NCBI GenBank assembly: GCA_025201845.1
Contig: MU603959.1
Coordinates: 66,972 to 130,971 of the forward strand
DNA: 64,000 nt
Source of the DNA: Martensiomyces pterosporus
Lineage: Eukaryota > Kickxellomycota > Kickxellomycetes > Kickxellales > Kickxellaceae
Reading direction: 5' to 3'
In this document: piece by piece, positions 53,001 to 60,846 of the stretch
Position numbering within the stretch: position 1 is the stretch's first letter
How the letters are laid out: each line of letters begins with the position of its first letter
Made by a program: the position numbers and the translations under genes
The notes under the pieces: generated by a model
Databases searched by the model: none
What the model was told of the DNA's origin: nothing
The model's input: the letters and a program-made list of their open reading frames with translations, nothing else

Positions 53001-54799
53001 CGGAAAACCCGCTGGGCGTGCTGCGGCTTCGACAGCTGGCACGCAGAGCACAGGCCGAGGGCGAGAGGGCTGGAAAATCAGCGCTGAAAATACCCATCGT
53101 CGTCCATTGCAGCGCTGGCTGTGGGCGGACGGGTGCATTCTGCGTCATCGACACCGTTCTCTCTTTGCAAGAGGGAGAGCACGCATCGGCTGGCACCGCT
53201 AAGCCCAGGGAGCTGGATGCGGATGGCGATGCAGTGATGAGCGACAAACCGGATATGCAGCTTCTACCAGGCGGTCGCTCGTACGATAAGCACGGAATGT
53301 TCACCAGCCTCGTGCCACAGGCGCTTCGGTCCAAGAGCTCGAATGGGTCGCTGGCCAGCCAAAATGAAAACGAGCTGGCACCCGAGCCTGCTAATAGGAA
53401 ATCGCTGAACGAGTGGACGGAGGTTCCACCACGCGAGTTCCATGACGACCTCGTGTTTATGGTCGTGTCCAGGTTCCGCGAGCTGCGAGTGACCATGGTG
53501 CAGACCACCAAGCAGTTTGTGTTCTGCCATGAAGCCCTTGCGTGGAGTGCACTGGGTGTCGGTCCACGGCCCGTGGAACGCATCATCGATCAAAGACTGG
53601 TCTCTGAGTGGAACCGCGCTAACTACCCGCTGCTGTCCGAGCCGGATTGTGCGGATCTCACGTATTTGCTGCGTGGGTGGCACGAAATGGTCCAGGCCAT
53701 GATGAATGCTGATCGGTCTAACAAAGGTGGCGACCATCGGTGTGCATCCGCAGGCACAGGCTCTGGGAGCACGGTCTTGTCGGGGGGTAGAGCGAGCATT
53801 GATGTGAGTGGCGCTGGTGGTCTGCTGTGCGGCAACCGGCTGTCAATTTCGCCGGATGCTGCGCTTAAGCGGTCGAATACGATTGGCGTGGCTAAACGCG
53901 GCTTCTTTGGATCTATATTCCGCTCGGGGGCGGCAGCAGACAGCGACGGTGCTGATAGTGCCGCCAAGAGCAGTGGCGACGCTGGCAGCAGCACTGATAG
54001 CCAGCAGCAGCAGACACCGGAGCACCCGTCGGTGGTGGCATCTGAGGTGCCACAGACGCCAGTATCCACTGTCTTCTTCCCAAACAAGCCGGCAGTGGCG
54101 GCTACTTCCTTGGAAGAGCCGCCAGCACTTGAGCTCAGCACCAAATCTCGGCAGCGGCGGCCACTGAATCTGACGCTGTCCATCACCAGCGACCGCAGGT
54201 ATCCCGACGCTTGGAGCAAGCCCCGAGTAAAGGGCGTTGAAACGCCAGGTCCAATGTCAGGAGCCGGCAGCAACCAGGGCAGCGACGGGGGAGGGTACTT
54301 TGGGTCGCCAGCAGCAGCTACGCCTCTACCCCCGCCGCTACGGACCAGCGTGATCAGCGAATCGCACCAAACCGCCAGCGACTACTTTGGAATCACCGAC
54401 GCGACTGCTGGCAAGAAATCGGGGTCGCCAGTAGCCAGCGAGGTGGTGATGGCACACCAGGACGGAGTCGGCTTGCTCGACCTGTTTGTCAGCCCGCCGT
54501 CGTCAACAGCAGCCGACTGGAGACGCAGTGTGCTTGGGCGGCTCGACATGGATAGCGACTTCGACCCCTCGTCGCCGCATCGCCAAAGCTACTCGCAGGA
54601 TCTTGGGTCTCCGTATCAGATGCACAGTAGGTATGATGGCGTCCACGCCGCTACCCCGCCGCCTGCCAGGTCGTCGCTGCCGGTCTCCGACAGGCAGCAG
54701 CAGCAAGGCAGTGGAGGCAGTGCCCCTGGATCTCCGCAGCCAGGGGGCTTTGCTGGCAGCCCGCAGCTGGCTGCACAGCTCTCGCCCAAGGTCAAGTGA
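50094..54799 (+). CDS. Rhodanese plus protein tyrosine phosphatase, Pyp/Ptp2-3 type (2 exons)
   Basis: Exon 1, 50094-51360 (ATG, MDSQSPF); exon 2, 51666-54799; product 1466 residues. A rhodanese/Cdc25-like domain covers about 300-430 (INFISSCDLAAKLAVPEP-like start, then GLVIDMRKTTQYTTSRIATA); its active-site loop reads LYGDGT with no Cys, so it is inactive, as in MAPK phosphatases where such a domain binds the kinase. The PTP domain begins near residue 570 (KNRYTNIFPFDSNRVRL), has a long insertion, then [44 protein letters not shown] (WPD loop as WSD, general-acid Asp kept), VVHCSAGCGRTGAF (Cys about 904) and QTTKQFVFCHEAL. The fungal homologues dephosphorylate Hog1/Sty1- and Fus3-type MAPKs. 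The C-terminal 400 residues are Ser/Gly/Pro-rich. Confidence 0.9.
51361..51665 (+). other. Intron of the rhodanese-PTP gene
   Basis: A 305-base intron, donor CAAG|GTAGGC and acceptor TTGGTAG|GCGGATTC. It interrupts the end of the rhodanese domain, and splicing restores YILQGGFSNF, the expected rhodanese C-terminal helix entry. Both flanking frames read into stops or odd sequence if it is not removed. Confidence 0.85.
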
Positions 54800-55153
54800 A
54801 ACTCAGCAACGTATCTTAAGCACAACCCCCTTTTCAGCCTTTCTGCAGACCAGTTTTGTATTTGTTGTCTCTGTCCAACTAGCCTTAGCACTACGCTGGA
54901 GGATAATCTTGCACTATGGAGAGCCAGGGGCAGACTACGACGCTGGGTTTTTTCTTTCAGTGACTCACACATTGATGCGGGCGCGCCTTGCTCAATCTAT
55001 GCTGCCTCGCCTGAAACAAGCCCCCGTTCGGATCCTTGCATTAGCTTTTCAAATAAAGCCTGCTCATCCTCTCCCGTCTCTCGCTCCTTATCGCCTTTCC
55101 CCGTTCCATTCCACTCTTTTTTTTTTCAACTCCCTAGTTCTACACCTCTAGCG
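54800..55153. promoter_or_regulatory. Intergenic region with the ARG7 leader
   Basis: No gene is seen in 354 bases. The last 80 bases before the ARG7 ATG are pyrimidine-rich (CCGTTCCATTCCACTC, then a run of T). No clear Gcn4/Cpc1 site (TGACTCA) stands out; TGACTCAC occurs at 54961-54968, about 190 bases upstream of the ATG, and would fit that consensus. Confidence 0.45.
54961..54967 (+). promoter_or_regulatory. TGACTCA, possible Gcn4/Cpc1 site upstream of ARG7
   Basis: An exact TGACTCA about 190 bases upstream of the arginine biosynthesis gene. In fungi, general amino acid control by Gcn4/Cpc1 acts through this sequence, and arginine genes are typical targets. It is a 7-base match, so context is the main support. 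Confidence 0.5.
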
Positions 55154-56530
55154 ATGCTTTCGTCACATGCCCGCACACTGCACCGTTTTGCTGGCCGGCA
55201 AGGGCTCCAGCGGCTGTTCAGCACGGATGCCAGCCAGTTCCCAGCCAACAAGCGGCGGTTCATCCCCAGTGCAGGCAAGTACCCACAGGGCTTCTACGCA
55301 GGCGGGTCGCACTGCGGCGTGAAGAAGAACGGTGCACCCGACCTAGCCGTTCTGCTCTCCGACCGCCCTACTACAGCATCGGCTGTATTCACAACCAACC
55401 AGTTCTGCGCCGCGCCCGTGCAGTTCGACAAAGCCGTGCTCAACCAGGCCAGGGAGCAGGGAGTCCAGGCAGTCAGGGCGGTGGTGACCAACTCTGGATG
55501 CGCCAACGCGGTCACCGGCAAACAAGGACTTGTAGACGCTCAGAGGATGGCCGACGCCGGGAATGCGCTTGTGGCCAGGGTTGATGGGGCAAGCAGCAGC
55601 AGCGCAAAGACCTTGGTCATGTCTACTGGCGTTATCGGGCAGACTCTGCCAATCGATAAGATCTGCCGGGGCGTCGATGCTATGGAGCTGAGCGAGTCGC
55701 ACACCTCGTGGATGAGGGCAGCCATTGCTCATATGACCACTGATACGTTCCCCAAGCTGCTTTCGCGCGAAGTATCAGGTGGCCCAGCGGGCACCTTCCG
55801 TCTGGCTGGAATCACCAAGGGCGCTGGAATGATCCACCCCAATATGGCCACCTTGCTGGGCACCATTTGCACCGACGCAGAGATATCCCAGAGCCTTCTG
55901 GATAAGGCCCTGGCGTATGCGGTGGCACGCTCGTTCAACGCCATTTCGATCGACGGCGACATGAGCACCAACGACACCATTGCCGTCATTGCCAACGGCA
56001 GCGCTGCTGCGTCTGGAGCGGCAAAGCCCATCACCGACGAGGCGTCGCCAGAGTACGCTTGCTTCCAGGACGAGCTCACGGCCTTCATGGCCGAGTTGGC
56101 CAGCCTTGTGGTGCGTGACGGCGAGGGTGCGACCAAGTTCATCACCATCGAAGTCGATGGCGCAAGGACATTTGCAGACGCCAAGCAGGTTGCTGCTACA
56201 ATCGCTACGTCGTCGCTGGTCAAGACCGCGTTCTACGGGCAGGACGCCAACTGGGGCCGCATCCTCTGTGCTGTTGGATACTCGGGCATCCCCATTGACA
56301 CTTCAAAGGTCAACCTGACGATCCACCCTGGCGATAGCTCGGCGCCCATGAGCCTGGTCAAGGGTGGCGAGCCCCAGCTGCCCGTGGACGAGGAGCGTGC
56401 GAGCGAGATCTTGAAGCTCGAGGATGTCCTCGTGCGCGTGGAGCTGGGCCTTGGTGCCGAGACTGCTAGGATGTATACCTGTGACCTGAGCCACGACTAC
56501 GTGTCCATCAACGCCGACTACCGCTCGTGA
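55154..56530 (+). CDS. ARG7: Mitochondrial ornithine acetyltransferase / glutamate N-acetyltransferase (ArgJ)
   Basis: A single exon of 458 residues. The N-terminus (MLSSHARTLHRFAGRQGLQR, then LFSTDASQF) is a good mitochondrial targeting sequence. The body is ArgJ throughout: KNGAPDLAVLLSD, TTASAVFTTNQFCAAPVQF, TNSGCANAVTGKQG, KTLVMSTGVIGQTLP, and the self-cleavage site KGAGMIHPNMATLLG with nucleophilic Thr233. Downstream blocks SFNAISIDGDMSTNDT, YGQDANWGRILCAVGYSG and the C-terminal CDLSHDYVSINADYRS are also conserved. The enzyme transfers the acetyl group from N-acetylornithine to glutamate, closing the acetylated cycle of arginine synthesis, and may also use acetyl-CoA. The precursor self-cleaves before Thr233 into two chains. 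Confidence 0.97.
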   Translation: MLSSHARTLHRFAGRQGLQRLFSTDASQFPANKRRFIPSAGKYPQGFYAGGSHCGVKKNGAPDLAVLLSDRPTTASAVFTTNQFCAAPVQFDKAVLNQAREQGVQAVRAVVTNSGCANAVTGKQGLVDAQRMADAGNALVARVDGASSSSAKTLVMSTGVIGQTLPIDKICRGVDAMELSESHTSWMRAAIAHMTTDTFPKLLSREVSGGPAGTFRLAGITKGAGMIHPNMATLLGTICTDAEISQSLLDKALAYAVARSFNAISIDGDMSTNDTIAVIANGSAAASGAAKPITDEASPEYACFQDELTAFMAELASLVVRDGEGATKFITIEVDGARTFADAKQVAATIATSSLVKTAFYGQDANWGRILCAVGYSGIPIDTSKVNLTIHPGDSSAPMSLVKGGEPQLPVDEERASEILKLEDVLVRVELGLGAETARMYTCDLSHDYVSINADYRS

Positions 56531-56716
56531 AGAGCAAGACACGTGTCTGTTTTTTTTTTCACTGGCGTTCTGCAGCAATATAGCCTAATAACTTTAATGG
56601 AAGCGTGTGGAGAAAGAAAGAAACAGAAAGAGAGAGGCAGGCGTGGTAAGTAGCAAGCCACATGCTTCATCTGCTGCTGTTTTTGCTGATGCTAGCTCAA
56701 AAAGGGCGGTGGATTC

Positions 56717-58705
56717 TCATAGTACAGGCAAGTCGGGGTTGTTGGGATCGAACCACCAGGTCTTCAAAGTCCAGTCGTCGCTAGCGCTACACAGGATGCC
56801 GCGCTTAGGGTTCCATTTGGCATCGTAGACGATCCCCTGGTGTCCGTCCAGCCTCTGCACGATTTTTGTCGACTCTCTGTCCCAGATGTATACCACGCCG
56901 TCCTCACTTCCACCCACCACCAGCGAGTCGCCAATAAAGTTGGACCGGATGAAGTTCTTGCTTGTGTTCTGGTGGCCCTTATACCGCCTCAATCGCTTGA
57001 GCGACCTTAAATCCCACAGGCGGTTCGAGTTATCCTTGGACGACGACAGCAGGAGCATTCCCGAGTCGCTGGTGGCCACCGAGGTCACCTCGCCCAAGTG
57101 GCTGCGAAGGCTCTTGACGCAAGTGCCCGACATTATATCCCAGAACTTGATAGTCTGGTCCTTGGATCCGGATATAATAAGATTTCCCAGCGGGTTTGTC
57201 ACGGCCTGGGCTACTGACAGCTCGTGGCCATGGAACGTCTGTACGATGCGCCCCGTCACTCGGTCGTACAGCCTGATGGTGCGGTCGTACCCGGCCATAA
57301 TGACGTGCGATTCGAGGGGGTTCAGGCTGACGCTGTATATGTCGCCGCCATTATCCGTAGGCACCGTGGCCACACACTGCGGCTTGTGAAGATCTCTGAT
57401 ATCCCACACCTTGACCGTGCAGTCGCCCGATGCGCTGACGAGCGTCGAGCCAGTGCGGTCGACGCAGATGTCCCAGATGCGCGACGTATGCCCACGCAGC
57501 GTAGCCATGCACTCCGCCGACTCTGTGTCCCAAATCCGGATGGTGTTGTCGCTGGACCCCGACGCGATGTACTTGCCGTAGGGCCCCACATAGGCCGTGC
57601 ACTTGACGTTCCCCAAATGCCCGACAAACGAGCGCTGCTCGGTGTTTGGCACCACCACAGGTGCGTAGTCGCTCAGCAGCGTGGGAACCGACGGTATGGC
57701 CTCTGAGTGATACTGACACGACTCGATCTGGTACGCGACCGATTGCCTCAGCATAGTGACCAGCCTATTCGGCTTCAGGTGCTGCTGTTCACTCTCCCTG
57801 CCGACAATCTCAAACTCGAGGATATTCTGCAGATACTCTGCCAGCTTCTCCCTGGACGACGCAATCCCATCCCAGTTCCGGAATGCCGGCGCATCCTGGA
57901 TCGACTTTGTAGTGAGCAGATAGCACAAGTCGCGGAACTCGCCCTGGAACGACTGCTGGGACTCTAGCGGCTTCAGGTTCTTGTTGAGCGTCATAAATGC
58001 CTTCTGTGCCTCGTTGTCGTCGATAAGCTCCAAGTACTGCTGCTTGTACACGTTATACAGAATGTGCTTCTTGTCCTTCAAGTACGACGACGAGCATATC
58101 CTGTCTACCTCGCCCCACTCGCCGTCGAGGATGGCCGCACGCAGCCGCACCACGTCGGAGATATAGTTGCTCTCCTGCTGCTGCTTGACGTTGGCCTCGT
58201 CATACAGCGTGACCTTGGTTGACGTATATCCCTGGCTATCCAGGTACTGGGCAATGATGCGGACGATGTCGCGGCGGATCCGGGGACTGTTCTCGTCAAA
58301 TAGTTCGGCGCTGGCCTCGGTGCACAGCCGAGATCGCTCGGTCTGGTGGTAGTGGAACTTTTTCCGCTGGCTACCAAGTCCGTTGGCCGCCAATCCCTCA
58401 GCAGGCTTGCTTCCAACTGCTGCCGATGTGCCTCTGTCATGTGCTGCATCCTTCGTAGCTGCGGCTGTGTGTACCTTAGCCGAGTTTGTGCTGGCTGTCC
58501 TCATGGTCTCATCTCGTACTGCTGGGTCGTTGGCGCAAGTGGCACCACCAGCAGGTGCTGCAGGCACGCCGTTGGCTGGCAGAGTGCCCGCGGTGTCTTT
58601 GGTTTCAGTTGTTTGCGGCTTTTGCGGGGCCAAATGGAGGACTTGGCCCGAATGCGCTGAATTTATGTCAGGGCCATTTTCTTCGTCCAGAGCGCTGTTG
58701 TTCAT
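56717..58705 (-). CDS. LisH-CTLH-WD40 repeat protein
   Basis: A single exon of 662 residues. After a 110-residue disordered start, a LisH motif (RRDIVRIIAQYLDSQGYTST) and CTLH region (VRLRAAILDGEWGEVDRICS) run to about residue 290. A linker (SYAIP-like IPSVPTLLSDYAPVVVPN) leads into about seven WD40 repeats: FVGHLGNVKCTAYVGPYG, GSSDNTIRIWDTESAECMAT, GHTSRIWDICVDRTGS, SASGDCTVKVWDIRD, AGYDRTIRLYDRVTGRIVQT, GSKDQTIKFWDIMSGTCV, SSSKDNSNRLWDL, and GSEDGVVYIWDRESTKIVQ. The order is that of WDR26/Gid7-type and related scaffold proteins, but the linker does not match Gid7 or Smu1 as I remember them, so no name is given. It should act as a multi-protein scaffold. It converges on ARG7. Confidence 0.85.
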   Translation of the reverse strand: MNNSALDEENGPDINSAHSGQVLHLAPQKPQTTETKDTAGTLPANGVPAAPAGGATCANDPAVRDETMRTASTNSAKVHTAAATKDAAHDRGTSAAVGSKPAEGLAANGLGSQRKKFHYHQTERSRLCTEASAELFDENSPRIRRDIVRIIAQYLDSQGYTSTKVTLYDEANVKQQQESNYISDVVRLRAAILDGEWGEVDRICSSSYLKDKKHILYNVYKQQYLELIDDNEAQKAFMTLNKNLKPLESQQSFQGEFRDLCYLLTTKSIQDAPAFRNWDGIASSREKLAEYLQNILEFEIVGRESEQQHLKPNRLVTMLRQSVAYQIESCQYHSEAIPSVPTLLSDYAPVVVPNTEQRSFVGHLGNVKCTAYVGPYGKYIASGSSDNTIRIWDTESAECMATLRGHTSRIWDICVDRTGSTLVSASGDCTVKVWDIRDLHKPQCVATVPTDNGGDIYSVSLNPLESHVIMAGYDRTIRLYDRVTGRIVQTFHGHELSVAQAVTNPLGNLIISGSKDQTIKFWDIMSGTCVKSLRSHLGEVTSVATSDSGMLLLSSSKDNSNRLWDLRSLKRLRRYKGHQNTSKNFIRSNFIGDSLVVGGSEDGVVYIWDRESTKIVQRLDGHQGIVYDAKWNPKRGILCSASDDWTLKTWWFDPNNPDLPVL

Positions 58706-59395
58706 TTGAGTACTAAATTAGAAGAGGCGGGCGAGGGTAGTTCTTTTTCAAGCAGAGGGGATAGTGTACAAGGAGGAAAATGAGTGCCAGCTGTGCTGAA
58801 ATGCAACAAGAGAGCAGGCCAAGCGGTGTGGGCGGCACAGCGAGAAAAAAATAGGGAGAAAGCAACTAACCATCTTACTAATTAGCTTTGCTTATTCGCC
58901 AGCCAATCATATGCTCGCAGATTGTGGCTCTCCTGACCACACAAGCCAAACCAAGTGGGGTGAGATAGCAACGAAAAAAAACGCTAGGTGCCGAAAGAGT
59001 AGTAATTCTGGAGCTATGAGGAAAAGGAGGACGCAGTCGATCGAGATAAGCTCTCCCTGCCGAGTATCCGGCCTCATGCACAGCACAAATTGGGTATCCT
59101 CGCTTTGTTTCGCCACATACCGCGCCTTGCTCTGCTTCTCAGTCCCACTATATTGGAGCCACTGCACTCCTCGCAACCATACAAACACGCACATGTGGGA
59201 CGAGCTTGGCCTGGGTTTGTGCTGAGCTGAAAAGGCGGAATGCAGCACCCACAACTCTGATTATGCTAACCCCCTGCATCAGCAAGGCAGGCCCAAATAT
59301 TATTTCAGCAGCCATGTCTCCATTGTTTCCCTTCTTCCTTCCCCACCTTGACAAAAACAAAAACATTAAGAGCCCCTGTGCCGCAATTGCCTGCC
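58706..59395. promoter_or_regulatory. Bidirectional promoter between the WD40 gene and PET117
   Basis: No gene is seen in 690 bases between two divergent starts. CT-rich and T-rich tracts precede PET117 (59320-59340). Small frames on both strands are without recognisable content. Confidence 0.5.
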
Positions 59396-59647
59396 ATGTC
59401 GAAGGCCGCAAAGCTGACGTTTCTGAGCTCCTGTGTGTTTGCCGTAGGCACGATCTGGTTTGTTCACAAGGCGCAGGAGTCGGAGCGCGAGTCCATGTAC
59501 CAGGGCGTGATCCGCGACCAGGAACGCAAGGCACAGCGCGAAAAGAACATCCGCGAGTTTGACGAGACCCGCGCACTGCACGCACAGCTTATCCAAGAGC
59601 AGCCAGATGTAGGAAGCGCAGCCGCGAAGGGCGGCCCTCAACAGTAG
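59396..59647 (+). CDS. PET117: Pet117-type cytochrome c oxidase assembly factor
   Basis: An 83-residue protein starting at 59396 (GCCATGTC); the upstream open frame has only a TTG. A membrane segment near the N-terminus (LTFLSSCVFAVGTIWFVH) is followed by the highly conserved ESMYQGVIRDQERKAQREKN helix. This is the family pattern (human 81, yeast 107 residues). Pet117 sits in the mitochondrial inner membrane on the matrix side and works with Cox15 in heme a synthesis for complex IV. It converges on TRM10 with an 82-base gap. Confidence 0.93.
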   Translation: MSKAAKLTFLSSCVFAVGTIWFVHKAQESERESMYQGVIRDQERKAQREKNIREFDETRALHAQLIQEQPDVGSAAAKGGPQQ

Positions 59648-59729
59648 CTGCACTGCGTATTGCTTTATTCTTTTACTTTTTGAAATAGAAAACCCCTCCT
59701 CCCGCCACCTGTTCAGCTGTGTGCAGCTC

Positions 59730-60659
59730 CTACCCCTCCTTGTCGCTCTCGTGGTCGCTGGTGGCAGCAGACCCCGCGTTGCTCTCGTCTTGGTGGAACT
59801 TGCGCTGCGGAATGACGTCTAAGAACGCAGTCTTCCAGTCGCCAAGCTCAATGAACTTCATCAGCATCTCAAAGATCTGGTTGACCGTCATTACCTTTCT
59901 AGACGACATCTGCACGTACTTCCCAATAGGCAGCTGGCCATGCGCGATCCCCTGCTCCTCGGCCTTATCAAGCGTCAGCCGAGGGTACCTGTTCTTGTCA
60001 ACGATGCCGCCAACAATGTACACCTTCTTGGGATCCAGCTTCTCAATGACGTTTGGTGAGTCTGCAGTCAGGTACACCAGCTCCTCCTTCGGGAACAAGT
60101 CCACGTACTCCTTATCGTGCATCTTGACAAACTCCTCAGACCACCCCTTATGCTGCTCAAGTGCAGTATCGAATCTCTCACGACACTTGCCATGGAGCTT
60201 TGTCACGTGCAGATCGACGTGTTTGGCAGCCTGTCTGTTGGCCGAGTAGCAGCGCATCACTTGCGAGCACATCGACTTGACCTCCCTTTCGGTCATCTTC
60301 TCGTCGAAATCCATGTCAATTGCAATGCGCACCCCGCTGTGCACCTGCTCCGAGGGTTTGCGCTTTGTTGGCGCAGCCTCGCCTAGTGCAATTCTTGTGC
60401 GCTTGCGTTTGCGACTTTCGCGGTTCCTCTGCCGCTGTTTCTCCTTGAACTCCTCAGATCGCAAGTCCCATTCCTCCTGGTGCATCAGCTTCTTCTTTTG
60501 GTTGCGCGACAGCTTGTTGTACTCCTCCAGACTGATGGTCCTGGGCGTGTAGGTGTCGACGCTTTGGCTGGTGGTGTGTCTTGGCGTGCTCGTGGCTTGC
60601 TGCTGCTGCTGCTCGCCGTCAGCAACCGGTGCTGCATCCTTTGCATCCTTCTGGTCCAT
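59730..60659 (-). CDS. TRM10: Trm10-family tRNA (guanine-N1)-methyltransferase
   Basis: The start is placed at ATG 60659 (MDQKDAKDAA); two codons earlier is a TTG. Length is 309 residues. A polyglutamine run and a Lys/Arg-rich helix (RQRNRESRKRKRTR) precede the SPOUT methyltransferase core: VRIAIDMDFDEKMTEREVKS, MCSQVMRCYSANRQA, LVYLTADSPNVIEKLDP, then YIVGGIVDKNRYP, which contains the catalytic-site Asp, and LPIGKYVQM, NQIFEMLMKF and WKTAFLDVIPQRK. Trm10 methylates G9 of cytosolic tRNAs with S-adenosylmethionine. All core motifs are present, so it should be active. Confidence 0.95.
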   Translation of the reverse strand: MDQKDAKDAAPVADGEQQQQQATSTPRHTTSQSVDTYTPRTISLEEYNKLSRNQKKKLMHQEEWDLRSEEFKEKQRQRNRESRKRKRTRIALGEAAPTKRKPSEQVHSGVRIAIDMDFDEKMTEREVKSMCSQVMRCYSANRQAAKHVDLHVTKLHGKCRERFDTALEQHKGWSEEFVKMHDKEYVDLFPKEELVYLTADSPNVIEKLDPKKVYIVGGIVDKNRYPRLTLDKAEEQGIAHGQLPIGKYVQMSSRKVMTVNQIFEMLMKFIELGDWKTAFLDVIPQRKFHQDESNAGSAATSDHESDKEG

Positions 60660-60846
60660 AGCCAAAAAACCGATAAAAAGCGCTGTTGTGAATGGGTGGT
60701 GCTAGTGAGGGCGAGGGGAGTCTCTATGTACATTGGTTGCTTGCTGGCAAAATCGGGGAAAGGGCGTCAGAAATAATCTCCAGCATCCTGATCACTGGCA
60801 ACACTAATCTATGGGGCAAAATCATCGTGCTCTATAATACACTGCC

